64,000 bases of DNA from Diospyros lotus. Taxonomy: Eukaryota; Streptophyta; Magnoliopsida; Ericales; Ebenaceae. Shown piece after piece: positions 22,340 through 33,480 of this stretch (position 1 is the stretch's first letter; each line of letters begins with the position of its first letter). The position numbers were made by a program, and so were the translations under genes. The stretch is from assembly GCF_014633365.1 (NCBI RefSeq), contig NC_068338.1, positions 12,038,616 to 12,102,615 of the forward strand, read 5' to 3'. Below the pieces are notes generated by a model. It had not been told where the DNA came from. It worked only from the letters and a program-made list of their open reading frames with translations, and did not search any database.

Positions 22340-22930
22340 CTTAGAGGGTGGGAGATTCAGCGGATCCTCGTGGATCCAAGTAGTTTTTCAAAATTTTTAT
22401 ATCGGCAAGCCTTATTGGGTTAGTTAAGACCGGCTCGTGTCCTGTTGGTGGGATTTGATGGGGAAGCAGTATATTCAGATGGGGTCATCCAGCTTCCCCT
22501 AATCATGGGAAAGGGTTCCCGAACCTCCCAGGTCATGCTGGATATCTTGGTAGTGGATGTCCCTGCGGCTTATAACATGATTCTAGGAAGATCGGACCTC
22601 AACACCCTTTGGGCTATCCCTAGTACATATTACATGATGATAAAGTTCCCTACTGTCGGTGGGATTGGCGAAGTGCAAGGAGATCTGCACTCAGCTCGTG
22701 AATGTTACATGGCCTCCATAAGCATGGCAAGGAGTGTGGGGGTCTTGCGAAAGCATACGAACAAAAAATCACCACAAGGGGATTTCGGTCAAGGAAAGGA
22801 CTCCTGAGGGGAGAAGGAGGAGAGTCCCCCACAAGAGGTCAGTTTTCTATTGGAAGGGTCGGAGGATCCGAAGACGGCAGAACTAGTGGATAAATTGGAG
22901 AAAGTGTCCTTAAGGGAGGATTGACCAGAT
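22340..22930 (+). pseudogene. Tat aspartic protease
   Basis: The active-site region reads RILVDPSSFSKFLY where the family has LIDSGSSADILF, so the catalytic DSG is altered to DPS. The downstream flap and C-terminal block are well preserved (IQLPLIMG, DILVVDVPAAYNMILGRSDL, MIKFPTVGGIGEVQGD). The YNMILGR motif identifies it as gypsy protease. Stops at 22425 and 22804-22806 break the frame. Confidence 0.85.
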
Positions 22931-22974
22931 CGTTGTATAAAGATAAGTGCTGAGTTAAAAGACCCGATAAGGAG

Positions 22975-24216
22975 TCAGGTCCTAGCCTTCCTTTGGCGGT
23001 ATGCAGATGTTTTCGCATGGACTCCTCAAGACGTGCCAGGGGTTGATCCAGAAGTCATGACGCACAGGTTGGGAATACGTTCGGGTTTTCGACCTGTTAA
23101 GCAGAAGAAGCGAAGCTTCGCCCCAAAAAAGGCTAGGGCAATTGAAGTAGAAGTCACGAAGCTATTGGAGGCACAATATATTTGGGAGGTTGATTATTCC
23201 AAATGGTTAGCAAATGTGGTATTGGTACCTAAAGGAGAGGGCAAATAGAGGCTCTGTATTGACTTCACTGATCTTAACAAAGCTTGCCCAAAGGATAGCT
23301 ACCCTCTTCCTCGGATAGACACCCTAATTGATGGGACGATTGGTTGTTTGCTAATGAGTTTTCTGGATGCCTTTCAAGGGTACTGCCAAATCCCATTGCA
23401 TCAAGAAGATCAGGAGAAAATGGCATTCATTACCAACAAGGCAACTATCCAATTCACCCCCCCTCTTGGTGTGTTCCATAGCACCTCCCGTTCTAACAAA
23501 CCTACTGTTACACAATAATGCCGTTCGAATTAAAGAATGCGGGGGCCACTTATTAGCATTTGGTGAATAAGCTATTTCAGCACCAGCTCGGTCAGAATAT
23601 GGAAGCTTATGTAGATGACATGCTGGTGAAGAGCCTCGTCACCGAGCATCATCCCATAGATTTGGAGGAGTGTTTCCAAACCCTTCGTAAGTTTCGTGTA
23701 AAACTTAATTCTATCAAATGTGCTTTTGGAATTTCTACAGGAAAGTTTATGGGTTATATAGTTCATCATCGAGGAATTGAGGTGAATCCAGAGAAGGTTA
23801 AAGCCATAATGGACATAACAGCCCCGAGGAACATCAAGGAGGTACAAAGCTTGACGGGAAGAATGACGGCTCTAGGGAGATTCCTCTCTCAGTTGGCGGA
23901 GAAGGGACTTCCATTCTATAAGGTCCTATCGAAGGCAAAGAATTTCGTTTGGGATGATGAATGTCAGGAAGCTTTTAATAAGACGAAGGAAGATCTAGCC
24001 TCATCTCCAGTTCTCACTAAGCCACAGCAAGGAGAATCATTGTATCTCTATTTGGCGATAGCCGAGGAAGCCGTAAGTTCAGTGCTGGTCCGAGAAGAAG
24101 ATAAGAGGCAGAGGCCCGTCTACTATGCCAGTAAGCAGTTGACAGGAGCTGAGGTTCGGTACTCTCCCACGGAGAAGCTATCCTTTGCCTTGGTGGTATC
24201 AGCAAGAAAACTTTAG
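22975..24216 (+). pseudogene. Tat reverse transcriptase and RNase H
   Basis: The RT fingers are visible from about 22990 (FAWTPQDVPGVDPEVMTHRLG, FAPKKARAIEVEVTKLLEA) through FTDLNKACPKDSYPLPRID and FLDAFQGYCQIPLH, which carries the first catalytic Asp. The palm motif AYVDDMLVKS is intact at about 23605-23635. An in-frame TAG at 23246-23248 replaces the Trp of KWRxCIDF, and 23400-23560 is frameshifted. Connection and RNase H follow (GRMTALGRFLS, YLYLAIAEEAVSSVLVRE, QRPVYYASKQLTGAE). The group is gypsy from the GYCQI/YVDD pair and the order before integrase. Confidence 0.9.
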
Positions 24217-24289
24217 CCCTATTTTCAGGCTCATACCATTGTTGTTCTTACTAACTAGCCTCTGAGGCATATTCTTAGCAAGCCAGAGC

Positions 24290-24999
24290 TCTTAAGAAGG
24301 ATGTTGAAATTGGCAATGGAGCTTACAGCTTTTGATATTGAGTATAAACCTCGGCCAGCCATCAAAGCCCAGGCATTGGCAGATTTCATCGCCGAAGGGA
24401 TAAGATCCCCAGAAGCGTCTGGAAAGGATCAGAGGCCATGTATGTTGGCCATAAACAGAAGCTCGACCTTGAGTGGTGGCGGAGCGGGACTGATGATTAA
24501 AAGTCCTGAGGGGTAGACATGGCCCTATGCTTTTCATTTCGAATTCCGAGTATCTAACAATGAGGCTGAATATGAGGCCTTGTTAGCGGGATTGAGGTTA
24601 GCTGAATAGTTGGGAGCGCAACGGATTGAAGTAAGCTTGGACTCCAACTTGGTAGTACAGCAAGTGAATGGGGAGTATGAGGCTCGAGAAGATCATATGG
24701 CAAAATATCTGGCCATAGTCAAAGAGCTGATCACGCGTTTTCAGTCGGTAAAGGTGGATTATGTCCCTCAGACCATGAACATAGAAGCAGATTTATTATC
24801 CTGGATTGCTTCTTCTTTTTTACCTACGAGCTCTCGAGAAATTCGGATTGAATCTTTGCCGCAGAAGAGTATTGAAGAGGTCGCCGATCAATTATGTGTG
24901 GAGGATGAGCCTAGTTGGCTGGATCCTTTGTTGTTATATTTGGAGGAAAAACTTCCTAAGGATGGTTCGAAAGCTCGAGAAGTCAGAAGGAAAGCTTGA
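24290..24999 (+). pseudogene. Tat second (archaeal-type) RNase H domain
   Basis: After the tether (LLRRMLKLAMELTAFDIEYK, ALADFIAEG) a second RNase H fold follows: GGGAGLMIKSPEG, a TAG, WPYAFHFEF, NNEAEYEALLAGLRLA, a TAG, LGAQRIEVSLDSNLVVQQ, KVDYVPQTMNIEADLLS. This extra RNase H between RNase H and integrase is characteristic of Tat-lineage gypsy elements. The two internal TAG codons fall where Gln is usual. Confidence 0.88.
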
Positions 25000-25049
25000 A
25001 GCTTCGTACTAATCAATAGGGAACTTTACAGAAGATCATTCTAACAACC

Positions 25050-26054
25050 GTTGCTCAAATGTATCAGACCTCATGAAGCAGACCATATCCTAAGGGAGAT
25101 TCATAAGGGCATATGTGGAACCACATCGGGGCTCGAACCCTCATCCAGAAAGCTCTTCGGTAGGGGTACTATTGGCTGACGATGGTGAAGGACTCAGAGT
25201 AACTAGTCAGGACCTGCAACAGATGCCAACGAACCTCTAACTTGGTTCATGTACCGGCTATTACTCTAACTCATTTGGCTATTCCTTGCCCCTTTGCTTA
25301 ATGGGGCATCGACATCCTGGGCCCTTTTCCCCTGACGGCTGGCCAAGTTAAATATATCATTGCTGCCATAAACTATTTCACAAAGTGGGTTGAAGCCGAA
25401 CTAGTAGCCTCCATTACTGCTCGACGTGTAAAACAATTCCTGTGGAAGAATGTGGTGTGTCGCTTCGAAATTCCTCGGGAGCTAATCTCTAATAACAGCA
25501 CCTAGTTCATTGACTGATCTATTCAAGAATGATGCTAAGAGTTAGGAATAAGGCAGCATTTCACTTCGATGGCCCATCCGCAAGCCAACAGCCAAATTGA
25601 GCTCGCTAACAGAACTTTGCTACATGGTCTAAAAGCACGAGTTGATAAGGCAGATGGTAGCTGGGTGGAAGAATTGCCAAATATTCTATGGTCTTACCAG
25701 ACCACCATGAAGGTATCTACGGACGAAACTCCTTTCAACCTATGCTATGGTTCGGAAGCATTAATCCCAGTTGAGATAGGGGTACCTACCCTAAGAGTGG
25801 AGCTCTTTAGCCCGGAATTCAACAAGAAGAATCTAATGGACAACTTAGATCTCCTTGATGAACTTCATGATCAGGTAAAGATTTGGCAGGCTGCCTACAA
25901 TCGAAAGGTAAAAGCTCAGAGTTTTCTTCTAGGAGATTGGGTATTACGACAAGCGGATGTTCGAGGAGCCCGAGAAGCGAACAAGTTAACACCAAACTGG
26001 GAAGGTCCCTTCAAAGTGGTGGAAGCTCTCAGCCTTGGCGCCTACAAACTCTAG
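25050..26054 (+). pseudogene. Tat integrase
   Basis: The zinc-binding region is damaged (HKGICGTTSG). In the core, GIDILGPFPLTAGQVKYIIA holds the first catalytic Asp. The second motif reads LISNNST-stop instead of LVTDNGTQF, so the Asp is lost. The third region (GIRQHFTSMAHPQANSQIEL, ANRTLLHGL) keeps the Glu. The 161-codon frame at 25569-26054 covers the end of the core and the C-terminal domain (LWSYQTTMKVSTDETPFNL, KLTPNWEGPFKVVEA). It is non-functional. Confidence 0.9.
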
Positions 26055-26199
26055 ACTGCTGAGGGTGTACTCGTTTAAAATGCTTAGAATGTGCAGAATT
26101 TGAGGAAATTTTACCAGTAATGTTTTTTATTAGTTATCTTTTCTAAAATAAATTTGTTTTTCTCTTAAAGCTCCTCACCACGAAAGACCCCAGGGGACC

Positions 26200-26510
26200 A
26201 CCCCTGTCCAAAAAAGAAAGTTAAAAGGATCAAATGTGATCCTTGGGGGGCTAGAACCCTCGACACAAAGAAAGGATTAGATGTGATCCTCGGGGGGCCT
26301 GAACCCCCGATATTGACAAAAAGAGAGGATCAAAAGTGATCCTTCGGGGAACCGAACCCTCGACACAAAGAAAGGATTAGATGTGATCCTCAGGGGGCCC
26401 GAACCCTCGACATTGACAAAAACAAAAAGGGATCAAATGTGATCCTCGGGGAGGCCCGAACCCTTGATAAACATGAAAGGATCAGATGTGATCCTCGGGG
26501 GGCCCCAGAG
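26200..26510 (+). repeat. Tandem palindromic repeats 3' of Tat integrase
   Basis: Six units of about 47-56 bp, each with the near-palindrome GGATCAAATGTGATCC (starts 26227, 26274, 26327, 26374, 26430, 26479), followed by TCGGGGGGCCCGAACCCTCG. The position between integrase and the antisense gene is where Tat elements often carry hypervariable tandem repeats. Confidence 0.85.
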
Positions 26511-26923
26511 TCTTCCAAAGCCAAAACCTCCAAAGATGCAAAAGAAGCAAAGGATCAAATCTTATCCCCAAGGGATTTTTAGTCTTTGATAGAAAGCAAG
26601 GGAAATCAACTAAGGAAGGTAACATTCAAGTACAGAAGAATTCAAAATTTGTATTAAAGCAACAAGTTTGAGTACAAAAGCCTTTACTCTAAAGAAGATA
26701 AAGCGACCGAGACGTCAAAGGGGATGGAGTCCACATCAAGGTTTGGGAAACGCTCATTCGTGAGTTTCTTCATATGCTCAAATTCGCCCCGAAGAACTCC
26801 TTCCAATTCTGTAGCATAAGCCTCGAAGCTTTGAAAATCCTCGCGACCATTCTGGAAGGCCACGCATGAATTCTTAAGGGCGGATTGAAGCTGGGTATGA
26901 GCAGTGCGAAGGCCTTCCTTACA

Positions 26924-28930
26924 CTAGGAATAGGACTCTGTCGCTTTGACTTGCCCTTTCTTGGCCTCCTTCAGTTCCAAGGTGAGTTTCTTTATATTCT
27001 CTCGAAGAAGGGTGTTAGTACCCTTCGTAGCATCTAATTCCTTCCCAAGGCGGGAGTTAGCCTGATGAGCTTCCAGCATGTTTGCCTGAGCCAACTCTAG
27101 ATTCTCACGAGCTTGAGCTTCGGCCATGTTTGCAAGCTAGGCTTCCTGTTGTGCTAGTTCGACAGATTTGGTAAGAATATGAACACTGTGCTCCAGGTCG
27201 ACTAGCTTGGAGGAAAGGGCCTCAAGCCTGCGAAGCCTTTTGACTTCGGACTCTAAGGAGGCAATTCGAGCCTGAAAATTTGATTCTCGTCGGGCGATTG
27301 AATCTTGAAGACCTGAAAGACTCTGGTAAATAATGACGAAGTAAAAAGTCAAGACTTATGGGTGGAAAGGGAACTTGGAGAAAAAGACAGGTGATAGAGG
27401 TTACCTTTAGAATTTCAGAGCAGTAGTCTGGTTCGCCTGCATTGGCGAAATGTTGGAAAGGGTCATGGCCTCAATTTGGGCCTCAGTTGTATCGGGAGTG
27501 GAAGTCACTTCGGCCGAAGGTAGGAAAGAGGCAGGCTCTACTCTTCGTCGCTTTGTCCTTCGGGCCAAAATCTCCTTCGTGGACAATGCTGAGTCCTCCT
27601 CTAGCGAAGCCTCCCCTGTCAGTCCTGGGTGCCCTTTCGGTGCCAAAGATGTTAATATCCGCTTAAAGACAGAAGGGATAGGAATGCTGGGAGGCGTCAT
27701 GATGGGCTCCATACCTTTGGATGGCCGACTTCCTAGGGCAGCCGCCCTGGCTACTTCAAGTGCCTGGGAGATAGTCTCGGTCTCATCCTTGGATAGGTCC
27801 TGAATGGCGGTGAAAATTGTTGAAACTAGCGATTCGGCATGATGGAGGTCCTTGTTTTTAGTGACTCGAGACTCTGTGGAAGGGTTCTTAGAGCATGCTT
27901 AGATGATGCCCTTAGAAGACTCTTGGAAGGTCTGCGGATCCCCCTCCGCCGTTCTCTTTGATCTTGAAGAAACTGAAGGTCCTTTACTCCTAGGGCTCTT
28001 GGAATTCTTCAGAGTTTTCTCGAGCGGTGCTAGAAGCCCTTTGATTTGAGAAGGTTTTGAGGCCTTTTCAAGCGTTTTCATGGTCTTGGCAAGGGCCGAA
28101 GGACCCTTGCTCTCGGGGAAGTCCAAGACCATCCCCTTGGAGATAGGAGAATAAGTTATCTCCCAAAGATTTTCAACTGTGAATGAAAGACAATGAAGAT
28201 CAATACTCGATAGGAATGAGAAAATGAGGGAAAAAGTGAAGGGCTATTACTTACAAGTCTCACCATCTAAGCCCGCTTTAGTAAGCGTCGGGTTGGAAAG
28301 CCATCTCTCTTCCCAGGTCCGGCTGATACCCATGATCATACCGGTGACTTCTTTGATATCCTCAATGTTCGGGCATTTGCGTATGGTGTCCAGAGTCCAC
28401 CCGTTGCACACGAACCAAATCTCTTGCGAGGAACCGGATGGTCTAGGGTGAACGAAGACGAAGCACTCCTTCTAGTCATCTGAGTCTTTTGACCCTCCGG
28501 ATTGCATGAGTGTCATGGCCTTGATTTCAAGTTCAGGGCGCTCCTTGGATGCGATGAGGTAGCCTTCTTTCACGATTCGGGGTGAGATAGAAATCCAACC
28601 TCCCGAATTGCGGTTGGTGGTAAAAAAAAGTAGTCAAAAAGATCCCCTGAAGGCTCTATCTTACCAAAATGAAAGATAATGATAAACCCCATTAGGTACC
28701 TCCACCCAAAAGGGGACAGTTGGGCCGAGACGATAGTGAGATGTTGCAAAAGCGACATGACCCTCCCGCGATGCGGTAACCGAAAACCCCGATCAAATGT
28801 GCACTTGTAGATGCAGAGACGGCCGAGGACGGGGTGGCACGCTCGGAGATTGGTGTTGAACTCAACCTCCCACTCATTGGGAATTGCGTACTTCTCCCGA
28901 AACTGTTGGCACTCCATTTCGCTCATCCAT
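26924..28930 (-). pseudogene. Antisense gene of the Tat element (PF04195-like)
   Basis: A gene on the opposite strand to gag-pol, read right to left. The N-terminal part (28570-28926) has WEVEFNTNLRACHPV, RGFRLPHRGRVMSLLQ and LSPFGWRYLMGFIIIF, the pattern of the 'putative gypsy type transposon' family (PF04195). A Ser/Lys-rich middle (27899-28132) and a region rich in S, T and P (27407-27712) follow. The C-terminal part is predicted coiled coil (26924-27352: RRESNFQARIASLESEVKRL, ENLELAQANMLEAHQAN). Several stops break it. Antisense genes at this position are known in Tat elements such as Grande; their function is unknown to me. Confidence 0.7.
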
Positions 28931-29353
28931 TAGCAGGGTGGTTTTCCCACTAAACGAGCTCCACATCGGTCAAGTTAAGCCTTCTGGAGCCAGTAATCAC
29001 CATCACAGAAAGTCAAGGAGAAGATGAGAAAAGGAAGAGAGAAAGAGAATGCTTGATGGCATAACAATAGACTGAAGCGGGAAAAGAGTCAAAAGAATAA
29101 GAGACACTTATTTAAACCATGAGCATTAACTACCTGAAACTCGTGCGGCTCAAAAGAGGAAAAGGTTTGGACAACGCCTTGGGAAGGGATATTGCCATCG
29201 GAGCAAATCGATAGTCGCGCCCTCCAGACATGCACAAGAAAAGAGGGTACCTTAGCTCTTCGGGCTCCGTCGATATCAACCCTCGAGATAAAAGGGAGTG
29301 CGAACCTTCAGAGATTTTAGCACTCCTAGAGCCATTTAAGCTAAAGGGCTCGA

Positions 29354-29370
29354 GGAATGGGGGGGGCAAG
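29354..29370 (+). promoter_or_regulatory. Polypurine tract of Tat element
   Basis: GGAATGGGGGGGGCAAG lies immediately before the 3' LTR. It is the RNase H-resistant primer for plus-strand synthesis. Confidence 0.8.
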
Positions 29371-29914
29371 TGATAAGGGGAAATAGCCTCGGGTTCATAA
29401 TTACTCCAATGACCCGGAAATATAGCCATTGGTAGCAATGCCACGTCCGCCAAAGAGATACTCCACTGACATCATTCTACTCGAATCCAGAGGGGACACG
29501 TGGCAAATGCGTATCACTACACCAGCTATCTTGTTACTTGATGAAGGCTCTCCGGATTCCTCGGGATTGATCATCCCGCCGAGGATCATGGAGATAGGAA
29601 CTACCCCGAACTCCTCAAAGGCGGTTGCGATTATGGAATTCATATCAGTAGGATTCTGGGAAGAACAGGAGGACGATCCCGGTGATTTGAAAATAATCCT
29701 CACCTCAGCAAGAGGATAAAAGTGGAAAGGCCAGAAAGAGATGGGGGATCGAACTCTTTCTTATTCAAAGAAGTTCTGAATTGCATACCTGAAACTTGTT
29801 TTTGATCTGGTAATCTGACTTAAGCGTCAGAGTAAAACCGAGGGAGCAAGTCCCTACCTCCATTGCAAGTACTCTGTCTAAGGCAGAAGGAGGTGATCAG
29901 CCACCGCATCATCA
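29371..29914 (+). mobile_element. Tat element 3' LTR
   Basis: TGATAAGGGG...CGCATCATCA, 544 bp, the same length as the 5' copy, followed by TCATG, the duplicated target. Confidence 0.92.
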
Positions 29915-29919
29915 TCATG

Positions 29920-30185
29920 AATGAGGAGATCGGAGCATGGATGTTGAGCGTGGTGGCTCATTAAAAGGAATTTTCAAGAATTGAAATCTTGTTTTCTTTC
30001 TTTTGTCAAAAGAAAGACTTTCGATGTTGAACTATTATGTTATATGTAAACAATCGCTATATTCTATGTCTTTAAAGCTTATGTAGGTTTATAAAATCTT
30101 GTTTCTCAAGTATTTCTACGCTAAACCTTGAAGTTTGTATGAATATTATTATTATTAAGCATATTTTTAAGTTCTGGGTGTCTAA
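29920..30185 (+). mobile_element. gypsy LTR family C (solo), right part
   Basis: This is the continuation of 16934-18171 after removal of the Tat element. It ends near GGTGTCTAA where the inverse copy ends GGCGTTACA, so the terminal CA has probably mutated. GTTAC follows (TSD with one change from ATTAC). Confidence 0.6.
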
Positions 30186-30190
30186 GTTAC

Positions 30191-31770
30191 TGAGTCCTAT
30201 GAGTTTAAGTAGTCATGATTTTCACTCGATCGGGATGTTAGTCAATGAAAGGATTATAGTGCATAATAATTGGGGATCCTTAATAGGATATCATATGAAG
30301 TTAGACTTCATTTCCATTAAGATCGTCTCAAGTCTTAGCTAAAGGATACTCAGGATCTTTTGTGGTGCTTTACGAATTTGGAGAGATCTTCTTAGTAGGT
30401 TGATGAGATCAGCTGATGTCAAGGAGTTGACGTATCATGATTGCTACATGGCTGTGAGCTTAAAAAGTCACACGCATATTGAGTAATGATCGGAGTAGTG
30501 ATCAGTTGCTCTCGTCATTGTGGGACATTGATGTTGGTTGCCATTAGGTGTTGGACACATGGATCTATAGATATGGGAGATTGTTATTGGATAGCAAAAG
30601 GCCTTGGTTGCATTATTGGATATTGCAAGGGCTATTATTGGATAATATAGGGGCCAGAATGTAATATAATCAAAGCTAGTGTTTCTACCCAACTTAAGTC
30701 AATTGAAGTTTAACTTAGGTCGATTGAAGTTTAACTTAAGCCGATTGAATTTGGGCAGTAAGGTCTGATCGGCTTAGGTTGACCAAAATGCTCTACCTGA
30801 TCCACTAGATTTGATCTGTGAGTTTTTGGATGACTTCATTCAACCCAACCTCACAGTTCAGTCGATCAAATTTCCTTCACTTTGTGTCATTAGTGCATTT
30901 AATGCATTGACGAAAGGCATGAAGGAAAAGGGTATGGACAACGAGGGGAGGACTGACTGGTAAGGGATTGTGGGAGTAGATGAAAAAAGGGATTTTGGAT
31001 TAGAGGAAGCAACCTTTTTGCAGCTCTCCAATCCTCTCTCTCTTTCTCTCTCTCTCACTCTCTCTTGTTGTTGTTCTCTACTTCATCTTCTTCCCTAGAC
31101 AGTTGTAGCCATTTTCTTGTTCATATTCCAAGTTGGCTAGTGCATCTTATTCTTCTTTTCTCCCATTTAGATAGGTTATTGGATATCCACCAAGCAACTA
31201 GGAAGGAATCGTAAGGGAGTTTCGAATCACCTCCATCAAGAAGGTCCTAGCACGGCTTCGTTGTAGGATTCTGAGAATGGCTCAAGCATGGACTGACTAA
31301 GTTCTCCACACTTGAGGAGGTGGGGTGGTTGTCCCACGTAGCAACTAGTTCGAGGGAACTTTGGACAACAAGGAGGAATAGCACTTTTTTCGAGACAACC
31401 AACACCAACCTTCGTTGAAAGGTATATCGAAAACCCTCTATGGCATGGTTTTCCTTTTGATGCATATGGATGATTAATATTGAGTCTTGCAATGATCATT
31501 TTTTGCTTCTGCTTTTTTGCTACTCTAATGTATGTTTTGGTTTTAAAAAGTTTTTGAAACTAATAGATCCTTGCATTAATCCACACGTGGCTGGTTTTTG
31601 GCCTCGAGCCCTCGTTTCCTTTCATGGTTTCGATTTTTGTTTCATATAGTTGTTAGATACCAAGTCTTGCAAAGTGATCTTTTATTTTCTCTGCATTTAT
31701 CATGAGTTTTCGAAAATATTTTAAAAATCGATAAAACCCTTGCATGAACCACCAAGTGATGGCGTTTCCA
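30191..31770 (+). mobile_element. copia-type LTR family B, copy 2, right part
   Basis: It resumes the family B LTR broken at 16933. It includes GATCGGGATGTTAGTCAATG and GGATTATAGTGCATAAT, which match copy 1. From 31475 to 31800 a segment of about 170 bases is partly duplicated (CTTGCAATGATCATTTTTTG and CTTGCAAAGTGATCTTTTAT; CCTTGCATTAATCCAC and CCTTGCATGAACCACC). A degenerate Met-tRNA primer site, TGTTATTAGAGT (9 of 12 matches to TGGTATCAGAGC), at about 31775-31786 marks the probable LTR end. Confidence 0.5.
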
Positions 31771-31786
31771 TTCAGTGTTATTAGAG

Positions 31787-32970
31787 TCTTGGCTCAATAT
31801 TTTCATCCTACGCTAGATGTTGTATAATGTGTATGTGTTTTGGACATGGAAAATGACTTTTTATTTCGTAGGTTGTGTAGAAACAATCGATTGTTTTTGG
31901 TAATTGGTCGATTGTTCTTGGCATTTTGTTTGAGAGCAGTCGACTGGAGGTAGAAGTGAACGATCAAGGCAAGGAGCCAATCAATAGCTTTTTGTGAGCA
32001 GTCAATCGATTGGAGCAACCTAGAAATCAATCGACTGGTGCATCTAAGATTGTCAACCATTTTTGTTTCAGTGGGAGACCGTTGACATGTTCTTCAGAAT
32101 GGTCAACCGGTTCCTTTGAAACTCAGAAACGATCGATCGTTTTAGACAGTGGCAGACACTATTAATTATGTATTTAATTACTATATAAACAATGTAATTA
32201 TGTATTTAATTTAAAGTTGCTTTTCATTTTTTTATTTTTAATTTAAAACAGGTCAATATGGACCACCCGTGCCATGGGTTGGGTCAACTAAGGGCCACCT
32301 ATCTTAAGATCTGGTTCACATGCTTTCAGTATCAGGGTAGGCTGAATTTTATGAGGGACATATAACCCGAGTCATAAGCCATATCCCATGAAAAAGGCTG
32401 CGATTTGCGGTAGGAAGGGCCTGCACGTAACGTTAATCATTCATGTGTCCATAGGTCCAAATTTGACAAGTCAAAGAGGGGAAATGCTATTTTCACAAAA
32501 TTAAGGGTAATAAATAATCTTTACACATTAAGGTAATACATATAAGTTCATAATAATTTTATCTAAAATTAACAATAATTTATAGTAATGAATAAATTTA
32601 TTCTTAATTTTTAATAAAATTACTATTATATATAATTTTGTATGTGTCATGTCAATTTATAATAATTTTTGTTAAATTTATTTTTAGATATAATATTTCC
32701 GGAGTCAAAATATAATCAATGTCAAAATGGTGGCGGCATAGAGGATCTCTAGAAGCATTAAGGAAGAAAAGCCAGAAAAAGAAGGAAGGAAAAAAAAATG
32801 AAGTCAAATTCCCTGGTTGGAAAATGGTGCCTGTGGTCGCTGTCTCGTAGTTCCGTCAGCCAGACAGGCCAAATATATTTAAGGGATGGGAGGGATGACA
32901 GCACACGCACACGCTTACGCTTATGCTTGTAAGATTCGTACAAGTAACAATTGAATTGGAATTAGGCTCG
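31787..32970. other. Unidentified AT-rich DNA
   Basis: No gene is seen. 31860-32150 repeats words such as AATCGATTG and GTCGACTGG at short spacing, which may be copia leader or LTR text. 32500-32700 is low-complexity AT. Confidence 0.3.
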
Positions 32971-32972
32971 CA

Positions 32973-33480
32973 ATTTTGGACACGAAACGATACGGAGTTA
33001 AGTGAATTAGGGTTGGCGTTAATTGAGTTTGAGTCATAAACGAGTTAACCCATTTATGACACGATTATTTTTATGTTTTAGGCGAATCAATTCATCTAAC
33101 TTTTTTAGACACGTAATAACTCGTTTAATTAAACGTGTTAACAGGTTGACTTGAACACGTTAATATGATTATATACGAAATGACACGTTTAATTAAAAGA
33201 ATTAGTGGGTTGATTTGAACACGTTAATATAATTATTCACGAAATAATACGTTTAAAACTAAATAACACGTTTAACAGGTGATATAACACAACCTATTTA
33301 AATTACACGGGTTAAACAGGTTAACAGGTGACACGACATGACACGTTTAGTTAAACGGGCCGTACCGTGTTATATGTTTAATAAACGTATTGTGTTTGAG
33401 TTTAAGGAACTTGACATAATTATTAAACGAGTTATATTCGAATTAACCTTATGCTTGTTAGACGCGTATCTCAATTTACA
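32973..33480. repeat. ACACGTTTAATTAAACG-type interspersed repeat
   Basis: About 500 bp are filled with repeated, often palindromic words: ACACGTTTAATTAAA, TTAACAGGTTGACTTGAACACG, AAACGGGTT. The ends GCAATTTTGGACACG (left) and, reversed, GTAAATTGAGATACG (right) look like imperfect inverted termini. This style matches a common non-autonomous DNA element of plants, probably hAT-type, but I find no clear target-site duplication. Confidence 0.5.

Larger units (their letters stand above)
18167..29919 (+). mobile_element. Complete Tat-lineage gypsy retrotransposon with nested insert
   Basis: A full LTR element at 18172-29914 is flanked by the 5-bp duplication TCATG (18167-18171 and 29915-29919). 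Both LTRs are 544 bp. Over their first 215 bases I count about 27 differences by eye, mostly transitions, which suggests an old insertion. Order: LTR, primer site, gag, protease, RT, RNase H, a second RNase H-like domain, integrase, tandem repeats, antisense gene, purine tract, LTR. The second RNase H before integrase and the antisense 3' gene place it in the Tat group. Every gene has stops, many explained by CAG or TGG changing to TAG, so it cannot move on its own. A 1,943-bp solo LTR sits in its gag. Confidence 0.92.
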
